Below are positions 52,469 through 61,119 of a stretch of 64,000 bases of DNA, piece by piece. The DNA is taken from assembly GCA_016716635.1 (NCBI GenBank), contig JADJVZ010000012.1:310001-374000 (forward strand), read 5' to 3'. The stretch is from Micropruina sp. Lineage in GTDB: Bacteria; Actinomycetota; Actinomycetes; Propionibacteriales; Propionibacteriaceae. The stretch's first letter is position 1, and every line of letters begins with the position of its first letter. The translations under genes and the position numbers were made by a program. Under the pieces are notes generated by a model that was not told the origin of the DNA, made no database searches, and saw only the letters and a list, made by a program, of their open reading frames with translations.

Positions 52469-54193
52469 ATGGCGAAGCCCCGACGACAGCGGGTCGTGGC
52501 CGCCTTGGCGACGATGGGTCTCGCGGCGACGCTGGCCGCTTGCGCCGCGGACAACGTCCAGGTGGGCTCTCGTCCGAACAAGCCGTCCAGCACCGCGGTC
52601 GCGCCCGAAAACCCGGAGACCGACCCCAGCAAGCTGGCGATCGCGCTGAATACGCTGCCGGGCTACGTGCCGCCGACGACCGCCCGTGATGGGGTTTTCA
52701 CCAAGCCGTGGCTCAACACCAACCAGCAGTACACGTGGTCGATCTTCGACCAGTCGAACAAGCTGCTCACCGACTACAAGCCTTCCCAGACCATCGCCTG
52801 GGGCTCCCCCGACACCTACACGACCGTCCCGGGCGTACTGGTGTTCCGCGGCAATCAGGCCCGCACGGCCCCCAGTTACGGCACCGCCGACATCACCGAG
52901 AAGAAGCTATCGATCGTCTGGACCCAAGACATCGGCGAAGTCAGTGGCGACGGCTCGGTATGGCCAGGCGCCGGCTGGACCGGGCAGCCGCTGCTCGTGA
53001 ACTGGCCTGAGGCCACCCGCAAGGCGATGGGCTTCACCCCCGAGTTCGCCAACAAGAACCTCACGGAGGTCATTTATCCGACTTTCGACGGGCACATCTA
53101 CCGGATGGATCTCGAGACCGGCAAGGCCACGAAGCCGCCTATCGATTCGACGTGGGGCTTCAAGGGAACCGGCTCGATTGATCCCCGCGGATACCCGCTG
53201 CTCTACACCGGGCAGGGCCTGAACGACCGCAACGGCGAAATCGGGCCGTGGCGGTACCGCATCTACGACCTCATCCAAAACAAGGAAGTCTCGGGCTGGT
53301 CGGGCACCGATCCCGTCTCCAGCCGGCAGGAGTGGGGCGCCTTCGATTCGTCCGGCCTGGTCAATCGGCAGACCGACACCCTCATCGAACCGGGCGAAAA
53401 CGGCCTCATTTACAAGGTGAAGTTGAATACCCAGTTCAACCCCACCACCCGCAAGGTGAGCGTCAATCCGCAGATCGTGAAGATGAACTTCTCGACCCCG
53501 GTGAGCGCCAAGCACGGCGTCGAGAACTCGGCCGTCGCGTACCGCAACCTGATGTACGCCACCGACAACGACGGCAACCTGATCTGCTGGGACGCCAACA
53601 CCCTCGAGGTGGTGTGGGCGGCGAACGTCCAGGACGACTCCGACGCCACCATGTCGTTGGACGAGACCGAAGACGGCGTCTTCCTCTACACGGGCAACGA
53701 GGTAGACAAGCGCGGCACGACCACCGACAAGGTCACCCAACTGCGCAAGTTCGACGCCCTCACGGGCAAGCAGGTGTGGCAGTACGACATTCCGACGCAG
53801 TACAACCCGAACGTCAACGGCGGCACGATGGCCTCGCCGCTGAACGGCAAGGGCGAGATCTCCGACCTGATCATCTACAGCGTCGCGAAGACCACCTCCG
53901 ACAAAGAGGGCACCTTGGTGGCGCTGGACAAGAAGACCGGCAAGGTCGTCTGGGAGCGTCACATGGCGGTCTATGGCTGGAGCTCCCCTGTGTCGATCAC
54001 GGGCACGGACGGGCACCAATACGGCATCATCTGCGACTACGCGGGACTCATGCACCTCTTCGATCCGAACACCGGCCAGGATTACGCAACCGTCAGCCTC
54101 GGAAAGAACGTCGAGGCCTCCCCATCGGTCTACAACAACATGATCGTGGTCGCGTCCTACGCCAAGAAGATCTTCGCGATCAAGGTCTCGTAG
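52469..54193 (+). CDS. PQQ-type beta-propeller lipoprotein
   Basis: 574 residues. Signal peptide with lipobox LAAC (Cys about 27). Blades with the PQQ-repeat pattern: GHIYRMDLETGKAT, GNLICWDANTLEVVWAA, KFDALTGKQVWQYD, TLVALDKKTGKVVWERH, GLMHLFDPNTGQDYATVSLG. No catalytic PQQ-dehydrogenase residues are recognised, so a binding or scaffold role outside the membrane is likelier. AACCGAGGAGAAACCC gives a good ribosome site. Convergent-free: it is divergent from the RCC1 gene. Confidence 0.8.
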   Translation: MAKPRRQRVVAALATMGLAATLAACAADNVQVGSRPNKPSSTAVAPENPETDPSKLAIALNTLPGYVPPTTARDGVFTKPWLNTNQQYTWSIFDQSNKLLTDYKPSQTIAWGSPDTYTTVPGVLVFRGNQARTAPSYGTADITEKKLSIVWTQDIGEVSGDGSVWPGAGWTGQPLLVNWPEATRKAMGFTPEFANKNLTEVIYPTFDGHIYRMDLETGKATKPPIDSTWGFKGTGSIDPRGYPLLYTGQGLNDRNGEIGPWRYRIYDLIQNKEVSGWSGTDPVSSRQEWGAFDSSGLVNRQTDTLIEPGENGLIYKVKLNTQFNPTTRKVSVNPQIVKMNFSTPVSAKHGVENSAVAYRNLMYATDNDGNLICWDANTLEVVWAANVQDDSDATMSLDETEDGVFLYTGNEVDKRGTTTDKVTQLRKFDALTGKQVWQYDIPTQYNPNVNGGTMASPLNGKGEISDLIIYSVAKTTSDKEGTLVALDKKTGKVVWERHMAVYGWSSPVSITGTDGHQYGIICDYAGLMHLFDPNTGQDYATVSLGKNVEASPSVYNNMIVVASYAKKIFAIKVS

Positions 54194-54344
54194 CGATTCG
54201 TCCGCCGCGAATGGGCACCCTTCGCACGCGAGGAGTTGACACAACGTTCGTTCAAGGGCGTCAAATGGGTAAAAGTGCGTCCAACAAATTGGACTTTCCG
54301 TCACTGTTGCACCTCGCCACCTTCCCCCGCTCCCGAGGCAGGCT

Positions 54345-54350
54345 TACCAT
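54345..54350 (+). promoter_or_regulatory. -10 box, first small secreted paralogue
   Basis: TACCAT, 6 nt before the ATG at 54357. TAGCAT occupies the same place before the two paralogues (54928, 55509). Confidence 0.5.
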
Positions 54351-54356
54351 CCGCAC

Positions 54357-54767
54357 ATGAAGTGGAAAACCACCCTCGTGGCCGGGATCGCCACCTTTTC
54401 CTTTATCGCCGTCGCGCCTCCAGCCCACGCTGACTACTACTTCCCCAACATGACCATGCTGGCCTACTCCCCCACTGGCCCGGTGCATTACGCCTGCTGG
54501 ACCCCGGCTGTGGGTGGCATTACCGTCCGCAGCCACCTCGTCGGGTATGGCGGGGCAGCGAGGGCAGGATTCATCGTGTATAAGCACGACACCCGAATAG
54601 TTTCCTCAACCACGCAGACCGTGACCACAGAACTTGCCTTCTCCGACGGCGAGATCCTCCTCCCCGTTGGAACGCGCTTCTCACTGGTGGAGTGGTTGGG
54701 TGGGGCCGATCCGACCCAGCCCGTCAGCACGCGGACGGTGACTCCCTCCGATTTTTGGCCCTGCTAA
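54357..54767 (+). CDS. Small secreted protein, first of three tandem paralogues
   Basis: 136 residues. The signal peptide starts MKWKTTLVAGIATFSF and ends PAHA. The mature part (about 110 residues) has ACWTPAVGGITVRSHLVGYGG near the start and ends with a single Cys (FWPC), so one disulfide linking the two cysteines is likely. It is the most divergent of the three. No known family recognised. Leaderless by its TACCAT box. Confidence 0.75.
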   Translation: MKWKTTLVAGIATFSFIAVAPPAHADYYFPNMTMLAYSPTGPVHYACWTPAVGGITVRSHLVGYGGAARAGFIVYKHDTRIVSSTTQTVTTELAFSDGEILLPVGTRFSLVEWLGGADPTQPVSTRTVTPSDFWPC

Positions 54768-54927
54768 GCATCGGCTTCAACCGCCGCCGTCACCCTCGGC
54801 GAAAACAACTGCCTCCCTGGCGATATGTGTTGCGGCTGCCCGGGGGAGGGGCAAAAGTGCGCCCCCGGAATTGAAAGCCGGGGCCCTCGGGACGCATTGG
54901 CGTCTTCCCCTGCCCCAGGGCCCGGCC

Positions 54928-54933
54928 TAGCAT
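54928..54933 (+). promoter_or_regulatory. -10 box, second small secreted paralogue
   Basis: TAGCAT, 7 nt before the ATG at 54941. Confidence 0.5.
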
Positions 54934-54940
54934 CCCGACC

Positions 54941-55357
54941 ATGAAGTGGAAAATAGCTCTGTTGGCAGGACTTGCCACCCTTTCCCTCGCCGCCTCTGGC
55001 ATGACCCCCGCCCACGCCGTCGTCACAGGTAACTGGACGTTGCTCGACGATTCGTCGCAGGCGCAAACATACGCCTGCCGGGTCCCTGGAGTCGGCGGCA
55101 CTACTGTCCGATTTCTTCTCGACGGTTTGGGAAGCGAGGCAAAGGCCGGCATGGGCGTTTATAAGGTCAACAAGACCAGCAACAAGCTCATGTCCTGGTT
55201 GCATTTCTCTTTGCTCCTGGAACAGTCCACCGCACAGGGTGAGCTGTTCGTCCCCGATGATCGCAGGTACATGGTGAACGCGAGCCTGGGTTCGGACGAC
55301 CCCTTTGGGTATTGGAATTCCCAATGGGTGAACGTCCCCGACCTGGTGCTCTGCTGA
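54941..55357 (+). CDS. Small secreted protein, second tandem paralogue
   Basis: 138 residues. Signal peptide MKWKIALLAGLATLSLAAS to PAHA. Mature motifs: TGNWTLLDDSSQAQTYACRV, VPGVGGTTVRFLLDGLGSEA, ELFVPDDRRYMV and the C-terminal VPDLVLC. Two conserved cysteines again. Very similar to the third copy. Own promoter box, so probably transcribed separately. Function unknown; the beta-rich composition suggests a small globular secreted domain. Confidence 0.8.
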   Translation: MKWKIALLAGLATLSLAASGMTPAHAVVTGNWTLLDDSSQAQTYACRVPGVGGTTVRFLLDGLGSEAKAGMGVYKVNKTSNKLMSWLHFSLLLEQSTAQGELFVPDDRRYMVNASLGSDDPFGYWNSQWVNVPDLVLC

Positions 55358-55508
55358 GCCCAGCTTCGACGGCCGCCATGACCCTCAGCGACGTTGCCAG
55401 GCTCCACGGGGTTCAGTGCTGCCGGCACCAGGCGCGGCGAGGCGCCCGGGAACCTGGCCTTTCGGCTAGTAATACGCAATCTTCGCCGCCGTCGCTGCGG
55501 GGCAGGCT

Positions 55509-55514
55509 TAGCAT
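55509..55514 (+). promoter_or_regulatory. -10 box, third small secreted paralogue
   Basis: TAGCAT, 6 nt before the ATG at 55521. Confidence 0.5.
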
Positions 55515-55520
55515 CCGACC

Positions 55521-55931
55521 ATGAAGTGGAAAATCACTCTCCTGGCAGGACTTGCCACCCTTTCCTTCGCCGCCTCTGGCGTGCCCGCCCATGCCATCAC
55601 CGGCAACTGGACGATGATCGACTCCTTCACGCAGGCGCAGACATACGCCTGCCGGGTCCCGGGAGTCGGCGGCAGCACTGTCCGCATACTCCTCGACGGT
55701 GGGGGAAGCGAGGCAGTTGCCACCATGATCGTCTTTAAGGTCAATGGGGCCACCAAGAAGTTCGTTTCCGAGGTGGCTTTTCATCTGCTCTTGGACCAGG
55801 TCACCGCAGAGGGCGAGCTGTTCGTCCCCGACGATCGTCGGTACATAGTGGAGGCGACGCTAGGTTCGGACGACCCGAGTGCCTACCTGAATACCCAGGT
55901 GCTGAACGTCCCAGACTTGGCGGTCTGTTGA
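55521..55931 (+). CDS. Small secreted protein, third tandem paralogue
   Basis: 136 residues. Signal peptide MKWKITLLAGLATLSFAAS to PAHA. Shares TGNWTMIDSFTQAQTYACRV, VPGVGGSTVRILLDGGGSEA, ELFVPDDRRYIVEATLGSDD and terminal VPDLAVC with the second copy. Differences are mainly in surface-like positions of the middle (TKKFVSEVAFHLLLDQ). Unknown family. Confidence 0.8.
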   Translation: MKWKITLLAGLATLSFAASGVPAHAITGNWTMIDSFTQAQTYACRVPGVGGSTVRILLDGGGSEAVATMIVFKVNGATKKFVSEVAFHLLLDQVTAEGELFVPDDRRYIVEATLGSDDPSAYLNTQVLNVPDLAVC

Positions 55932-55968
55932 CGGCCAGCTCCGACGCCTAGCTGACACCGCGCAGGAG

Positions 55969-56541
55969 TCAGGTCACCACGGCCCGAACGGCGTCCGTGA
56001 CCGTGGCAATCACGAGGTCGGCGTCGTCGCCGGCGTCGAGGCGGCGGAAGCCCGCGTCCACCATCGCGTAAATGACGTCCCCGAGCACCCGGGCACCGGC
56101 CGGGTGGATCTCCGCCACGGCGGTGTAGATGGCCATGCCCATGCGGGAGTGCGCATCATCCACGGCCTGGCGGGTGGCATCGGCGGGGCGTCCGCGGGTG
56201 ATGCGCATGAGGTACCCGTGACCGGAGTTCGCCGCCTGCTCAAGATTGGCCCGCGCCCACGCGACCACCCGCTCGCGCGGATCCTTGGCAGCGTCGACAG
56301 AGACCTGCACGGCCGCCATCCACGCCGGGAGGTGGCGTGCCATGACGAGGCCCCGCAGATCGTCGACGCTGTCCACATAGCGATAGATGCTGTTGCGGGC
56401 GATACCGGCAGCGCTCGACACCGCGCCAGCCGTGAGCCCATCGGCCCCCCGATCGCGCAACAGATTCTCGGCCGCGTCGATGAGACGCGTGCGGACCTGG
56501 TCGCGATGTTCCTTGACGGTGGGGGCGCTGATCTTCGGCAC
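55969..56541 (-). CDS. TetR-family transcriptional regulator
   Basis: 190 residues. N-terminal helix-turn-helix: RTRLIDAAENLLRDRGADGLTAGAVSSAAGIARNSIYRYVDSVDDLRGLV. Divergent from a DHA2 exporter with 83 bp between the starts and a perfect 15-bp palindrome in that gap, the classic arrangement of a drug-responsive repressor with its pump. GTG 56541 follows AAGGAG by 9 nt. Confidence 0.88.
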   Translation of the reverse strand: MPKISAPTVKEHRDQVRTRLIDAAENLLRDRGADGLTAGAVSSAAGIARNSIYRYVDSVDDLRGLVMARHLPAWMAAVQVSVDAAKDPRERVVAWARANLEQAANSGHGYLMRITRGRPADATRQAVDDAHSRMGMAIYTAVAEIHPAGARVLGDVIYAMVDAGFRRLDAGDDADLVIATVTDAVRAVVT

Positions 56542-56592
56542 GAGGGGGCTCCTTGGGTTGGCGCTGATCTTAGGCTATCGCTAGCATGGTTG

Positions 56593-56607
56593 GCGACACA
56601 ATGTCGC
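56593..56607. promoter_or_regulatory. TetR operator before the DHA2 exporter
   Basis: GCGACA-CAA-TGTCGC, a perfect inverted repeat. It lies between 56586, a possible upstream ATG, and the preferred start at 56625. Confidence 0.65.
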
Positions 56608-56624
56608 TAAGTACCGAGGATCTG

Positions 56625-58286
56625 ATGACATCCGACCAGCCCACCCCCGCGGAAACCACCCGCCACAAGTGGTTGGCCCTTGGCGTGTTGGCTGCCGCCT
56701 TGTCGATGATTGTCCTCGACGGCACCATCGTCGGCGTCGCCATGCCGCGCATCATCCGCGATCTCGGCCTCAGCCTGTCCGACGCGCAATGGGTGACCAG
56801 CCTGTACTCGATGATCTTCGCGGCCCTCTTGCTCACGATGGGCGCTCTCGGGGATCGGCTCGGACGTCGTCGCGTGTTTCTCGCCGGGGTGGTGGTGTTC
56901 GTCCTCGGGAGCCTCGCTGCGGCCGTCTCCTTCGACGCGTCCAGCCTGATTGGATCGCGGGCGCTCCAAGGGCTGGGCGGGTCGATGCTGATGCCGGCCA
57001 CCCTTTCGAGCGTGAACGCGACCTTCCGCGGCCGCGACCGCAACATCGCCTTCGGGGTCTGGGGCGCGGTCATGGCCGGCATGGCGGCCATCGGACCCCT
57101 GCTCGGCGGCTGGCTGACCACCTACATCGACTGGCGCTGGATCTTCTGGGTCAACCTGCCGATCGGAGGTCTCGTCATCGTGGGCGCGTTGATGTGGGTC
57201 CCCGAAACCCGCGGCGATGCCTCCGGGCGCTTCGACGTGGTGGGCCAACTCTTGAGCGCCTCGGCACTGGCCGTGCTGGTCTTCGGCCTCATTGAGGGCA
57301 CGACCCTGGGCTGGACGACCCCCGCCGCCGATTTCAGTGTCGGAGCCCTCACGTGGCCCGCCACGATGCCCGTGTCCCTCGCTTTGGTGGCCCTGCTGGT
57401 TGGCGCCTTCCTGCTCGTCGGCTTCGTCGCCTGGGAGCAGCAGCGTCTCAACGTCGACCAGGCTCCTCTGCTCGATCTCCGCCTGTTCGCCATTCCCACG
57501 TTCACGTGGGGAAACATCACCGCCATGACCGTGAACGCCGGCGAGTTCGCGTTGGTGTTCGTGCTGCCGCTGTTCCTGGTGAACGTCCTCGGCCTCGACA
57601 TCATGGGGGCTGGGCTGGTGTTGGCCGCCATGGCGGTCGGCGCGTTCTTCTCGGGAGCCGCGGCCCGCCGACTGTCCGAGCGGCTCGGCCCACCCCGGGT
57701 CGTCCTCGTCGGGCTGGCCCTCGAACTGATCGGCGTTGTCGCGACGGCAGCGACGCTCACCCCCGCAGCCTCCCCCTACCTCGTGGCCGCCACCATGGCG
57801 GTCTACGGACTCGGGCTCGGGCTCGCCGCAGCCCAGCTGACCTCCACGGTGTTAGCCGGCGTCCCGGTGGCTAGGTCGGGGGTCGCCGCGGCGACCCAAA
57901 GCACGCTGCGGCAACTGGGCTCCGCACTCGGCGCCGCCCTTGCGGGGACGGTCTTAGCCATCGCCCTCACGATCCGCATACCGTTCCGCTTCGAGGGCAC
58001 CAACACCCCGGACGGCATCGTGGACCTCATCATCGAGAAGACGATCCAGTCCGCGGGCGGCACGATCCCCCGCTACCGCGCGATGGGCGATGAGGCGGGC
58101 GCGGCCGTCCCCTACCTGGAGAAGGCCTTCACCGACGCCACCGCCGCGGTCATCTGGCTGGCCGCCGGCTTCCTGGTCCTGGGCTTGCTCGGCGCTGTCA
58201 TGGTGGCGCGCAAGGCGTCCGTCCAGGAGAGTGAAACCGAGCCAGACGAGGCGCGACAAGACGCAGCAGGCGTGCCCACGGCGTAG
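56625..58286 (+). CDS. DHA2-family MFS drug exporter (EmrB/QacA type)
   Basis: 553 residues, fourteen transmembrane helices. Motif A is GALGDRLGRRRVF; motif D1-like LDGTIVGVAMPRI and motif C SMLMPATLSSVNATF-adjacent regions are recognisable. Exports drugs or toxic metabolites with the proton gradient; regulated by the divergent TetR protein. ATG 56625 follows GAGGA by 4 nt and leaves the operator outside the coding region; ATG 56586 would put the operator inside it. Ends 1 bp from the convergent HerA-like gene. Confidence 0.88.
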   Translation: MTSDQPTPAETTRHKWLALGVLAAALSMIVLDGTIVGVAMPRIIRDLGLSLSDAQWVTSLYSMIFAALLLTMGALGDRLGRRRVFLAGVVVFVLGSLAAAVSFDASSLIGSRALQGLGGSMLMPATLSSVNATFRGRDRNIAFGVWGAVMAGMAAIGPLLGGWLTTYIDWRWIFWVNLPIGGLVIVGALMWVPETRGDASGRFDVVGQLLSASALAVLVFGLIEGTTLGWTTPAADFSVGALTWPATMPVSLALVALLVGAFLLVGFVAWEQQRLNVDQAPLLDLRLFAIPTFTWGNITAMTVNAGEFALVFVLPLFLVNVLGLDIMGAGLVLAAMAVGAFFSGAAARRLSERLGPPRVVLVGLALELIGVVATAATLTPAASPYLVAATMAVYGLGLGLAAAQLTSTVLAGVPVARSGVAAATQSTLRQLGSALGAALAGTVLAIALTIRIPFRFEGTNTPDGIVDLIIEKTIQSAGGTIPRYRAMGDEAGAAVPYLEKAFTDATAAVIWLAAGFLVLGLLGAVMVARKASVQESETEPDEARQDAAGVPTA

Positions 58287-58287
58287 C

Positions 58288-59847
58288 TCAGCGGCGCCGC
58301 GCGGTGCCGAAGATCGAGCGGACGATCTCGTTGCCCGCCGTCCGCATCATCGAGCGGACCACCGAGTTGCTCAGCGCACCGGCGATGATCCCCCCGACGC
58401 CCACCGCAGCGGCGGTGGTGGCCCCGCCCGAGCGTGGGTGCGCGGCCTCCTTCTGGGCGGCGGCCTCCTGCGCCTCCTGGGCGGCCACCTGCTGGTTCTC
58501 GGCCTCCACGCGCTGCAGTTGCTCGGCGGCGGAGTCGCGGTTGATCGCGGTGCCGTACTTGCCCATCATGGTCGACTGCGCGACCCCGCCCTGCATCATC
58601 TGCGGGTCCATAGGGGCCATCAGCGCCTGGGGGGCAAGCATCCGCGTCCAAGCGACGGGAGTTGGTGCACCGTTCGGGTTCAGGACAGTGACGATCGCCT
58701 CGCCGATGCCCAGGTTCTGCAACACGTGCACCAGGTCGTACTGGCTCGTCGGGTACGTGTTGACCGCCTGCTTGAGGGCCTTGGCGTCGTTCGGCGTGTG
58801 TGCGCGGAGCTGGTGTTGGACACGCGACCCCAGCTGGGCCAGCACGTTGTCGGGCACATCGGAGGGCACCTGGGTGACGAAGAAGACACCTACCCCCTTC
58901 GAGCGGATCAGTCGGACGGTCTGCGCGATCGAGTCGAGGAAGGCCTTCGATGCCCCGTTGAACAGCAGGTGTGCCTCGTCGAAGAAGAACACCAGCTTGG
59001 GCTTGTCAATGTCGCCCACCTCGGGGAGGTCGTGGAACAGGTCCGCCAACAGCCACATGAGGAAGGTCGAAAAGATCTGCGGACGATCCTGCAAGTTCGG
59101 CAGTTCAAGCAGCGAGATCACGCCTTGGTCGCCGACCGTCCGCAGCAGGTCGGACGTTTGGAACTCCGGCTCGCCGAAGAACGACTCGGCACCTTGGGCT
59201 TCCAGTGTCACCAACTCCCGCAGGATGACCCCGACAGTCGCCGACGAGAGGCCACCGATCTCTTTGAGCTCAACTTTGCCCTCGTCCGAGGTGAGGTACA
59301 TCATCACCGACTTGAGGTCGGCCAGATCGATGAGGTCCAACTGCTTGGTGTCGGCGTAATGGAATACCAATCCCAGCGACGACTCCTGAACGTCGTTGAG
59401 GCCCAGCACCTTCGAGAGCAGGATCGGCCCGAACGAGGTCACTGTGGCGCGGATCGGCACGCCCGTCCCTTGCCCGCCCAAGGTGTAGAACTCGGTGGGG
59501 CAACCCGCGGGCTGCCAGTTCTGGCCCATCGCCTGGACGCGCGCCATGAGCTTTTCGCTCGGCGTCCCTGGCAGCGCGATGCCGGAGAGGTCGCCCTTGA
59601 TGTCGGCGGCGAACACCGCGACGCCTGCCCGGGAAAGCTGCTCAGCCATGAGCTGCAAGGTGCGGGTCTTTCCGGTGCCGGTCGCCCCGGCGACCAGTCC
59701 GTGTCGGTTGAACATCGATAGCGACAGGTTGATGGGAACGCTGGGCAGGGGCGTGCCGTTCTCCACGAGCACCCCCAACTGCACCGAGGGGGTCTTGAAG
59801 GTGTATCCCTGCTGGATCGTCTGGGCAGCGGAGGACAAGTCAGTCAT
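58288..59847 (-). CDS. HerA-like ATPase, DUF853 (YjgR) family
   Basis: 519 residues from ATG 59847. Walker A GATGTGKT at residues 54-61, Walker B LVFFFDEAH, and the downstream VFFVTQVPSDVPDNVLAQLGSRVQHQLRAHTPNDAKAL typical of the DUF853 family. The C-terminus has a Gln/Ala/Glu-rich coiled coil and a glycine-rich segment (VGVGGIIAGAL). The family is related to HerA helicases and FtsK-type hexamers, but its substrate is not established. The ATG lies 102 bp from the divergent small gene. Confidence 0.88.
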   Translation of the reverse strand: MTDLSSAAQTIQQGYTFKTPSVQLGVLVENGTPLPSVPINLSLSMFNRHGLVAGATGTGKTRTLQLMAEQLSRAGVAVFAADIKGDLSGIALPGTPSEKLMARVQAMGQNWQPAGCPTEFYTLGGQGTGVPIRATVTSFGPILLSKVLGLNDVQESSLGLVFHYADTKQLDLIDLADLKSVMMYLTSDEGKVELKEIGGLSSATVGVILRELVTLEAQGAESFFGEPEFQTSDLLRTVGDQGVISLLELPNLQDRPQIFSTFLMWLLADLFHDLPEVGDIDKPKLVFFFDEAHLLFNGASKAFLDSIAQTVRLIRSKGVGVFFVTQVPSDVPDNVLAQLGSRVQHQLRAHTPNDAKALKQAVNTYPTSQYDLVHVLQNLGIGEAIVTVLNPNGAPTPVAWTRMLAPQALMAPMDPQMMQGGVAQSTMMGKYGTAINRDSAAEQLQRVEAENQQVAAQEAQEAAAQKEAAHPRSGGATTAAAVGVGGIIAGALSNSVVRSMMRTAGNEIVRSIFGTARRR

Positions 59848-59937
59848 GCCCAAAGACTTCCATATCACCCAAGCCCTCGCCGTGCGCCCAGGGGGGTGTT
59901 TTGGGCTGCTGCTCAGGAGGCTCTCAGGGGGGCCTCC

Positions 59938-59943
59938 TAGAAT
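59938..59943 (+). promoter_or_regulatory. -10 box of a leaderless promoter
   Basis: TAGAAT is 6 nt before the GTG at 59950. Confidence 0.5.
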
Positions 59944-59949
59944 GGTTCG

Positions 59950-60243
59950 GTGATCTTCAAGCGTGTCGGCGACTCTCGCCCGTATCCGGACCACGGGTAC
60001 GTCCAAAAGCAGTGGGCCGCCATCGCCCCGCAACAGGTACGGCTCAGCCAGTTGGTCACCACGAAGCGGACGCTCGACCTCGACGCCCTGCTGGAAGAGG
60101 ATTCCACCTTCTACGGAGATCTGTTTGCGCACGTCATCTCGTGGCGGGGCGACCTTTACCTCGAGGATGGATTGCATCGCGCCCTGCGCGCCGCCCTTCA
60201 GCAGCGTCAGACCATGCACGCACGCGTTCTGGAGCTCAGGTAG
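59950..60243 (+). CDS. Conserved actinobacterial small protein, possibly VapB-like by annotation
   Basis: 97 residues: MIFKRVGDSRPYPDHGYVQK, QVRLSQLVTTKRTLDLDALL, FYGDLFAHVISWRGDLYLEDGLHRALRAAL. I recall this family as widespread in Actinobacteria and often labelled a VapB-type antitoxin, but no toxin gene is adjacent and no AbrB or ribbon-helix-helix motif is evident, so that label is doubtful. It precedes the LytR_C gene by 39 bp. Leaderless by its TAGAAT box. Confidence 0.65.
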   Translation: MIFKRVGDSRPYPDHGYVQKQWAAIAPQQVRLSQLVTTKRTLDLDALLEEDSTFYGDLFAHVISWRGDLYLEDGLHRALRAALQQRQTMHARVLELR

Positions 60244-60282
60244 GCTGGTTAAGTTGACGCCCGTCCCGTCGAGAGCAGGTTC

Positions 60283-60834
60283 ATGAGCGCGAGAGAGATC
60301 TGGCGGCGTATTAAGACGCCGTTGACCCTCCTTCTGCTGCTCGGATTCGTGTGGTGGGCTGGCAGTTGGGCAATCAAGGCTGCCTCAGCCCCGAGCGGGC
60401 ATAGCGCCATCCCCTGCGTCATGACCAATGTGGGTCCGGCGCTCACACCCGATCGTGTGCTGGTCCGGGTTTACAACGGGGGCACCACCGCTGGGCTTGC
60501 GAAGCTCACCTCGACGCAACTTCGCGCCTACAACTTCAAGGTGCAGAAGACGACAAACACGAACGATCGCATCACAGCGACGGTCATCGTCGGGAACGCT
60601 GCCGAGAACCCCGAGGTCAAGCTGGTGATGGGCTTCTTCAAGGGGGCGACCTTCAAGGCGGACGGACGCCCCGACCACAGCGTTGACGTCTACGTCGGCA
60701 CCCCCTTCGGCGGCTGGACCGATAATCCGGTGAAGTCGATCCCCGTGACGGGTCCGGTGTGTTTGTCCGCCGACCTAACGCCGAACGCCACCGCGTCCGC
60801 AAGCGCCCCCGCCGCCACGCCCGCCGCGTCCTAG
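60283..60834 (+). CDS. LytR C-terminal-domain (LytR_C) membrane protein
   Basis: 183 residues. One transmembrane helix (TPLTLLLLLGFVWWAGSWAI) then a LytR_C domain (about 60-150): VLVRVYNGGTTAGLAKLTSTQLRAYNFKVQK, ITATVIVGNAAENPEVKLVMGFF, HSVDVYVGTPFGGW. An Ala/Pro/Ser tail follows. The domain is found in envelope proteins of Actinobacteria, sometimes fused to cell-wall ligases, but this one lacks the catalytic LCP part. Two cysteines (CVMTN and VCLSAD) could pair. Confidence 0.8.
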   Translation: MSAREIWRRIKTPLTLLLLLGFVWWAGSWAIKAASAPSGHSAIPCVMTNVGPALTPDRVLVRVYNGGTTAGLAKLTSTQLRAYNFKVQKTTNTNDRITATVIVGNAAENPEVKLVMGFFKGATFKADGRPDHSVDVYVGTPFGGWTDNPVKSIPVTGPVCLSADLTPNATASASAPAATPAAS

Positions 60835-60861
60835 TAGGGCCCGCCCGGCTCCTTCGCTCCC

Positions 60862-60965
60862 GCCCTTCTTTGACGACGACACCCTGCCCTTTGCGACGAC
60901 GCTGCGCCCTTTGACGACCTTGCCCTGCCCCCTTTGACGACGTTGCCCTGCGCCCTTTGACGACC
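60862..60965. repeat. About five imperfect tandem units (CCCTTTGACGAC)
   Basis: CCCTTTGACGAC-type units 20-24 bp long recur from 60862 and run directly into the palindrome below. No gene in 60835-61119. Confidence 0.65.
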
Positions 60966-61030
60966 TTGCTGGCGGTTAGCGTCTTTGCTGCCGATATATC
61001 GCCAGCAAAGATCACTACCGCCAGCAAGGT
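60963..61030. repeat. GATATATC-centred palindromic repeat, copy 3
   Basis: ACCTTGCTGGCG and CGCCAGCAAGGT frame TTTGCTGCCGATATATCGCC plus AGCAAA, with one mismatch in the inner arm. GGGTGGG follows at 61050 as in the other copies. Confidence 0.85.
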
Positions 61031-61119
61031 GGGGTTGAAGGCCGGACGAGGGTGGGAACTTCGGGCTTCCCGAGCACTCGATTCGCGCCCACACCACCGC
61101 ACTCGGTAATCTTTCCGGC

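Noticed and set aside
52907..54304. 465-codon minus-strand frame over the PQQ-propeller gene
   Set aside because: His/Arg/Val-rich shadow of a gene with a clear signal peptide and blade motifs.
54811..54835. CTGGCGATATGTG as a fourth GATATATC palindrome
   Set aside because: Only a half-arm matches and there is no complementary arm.
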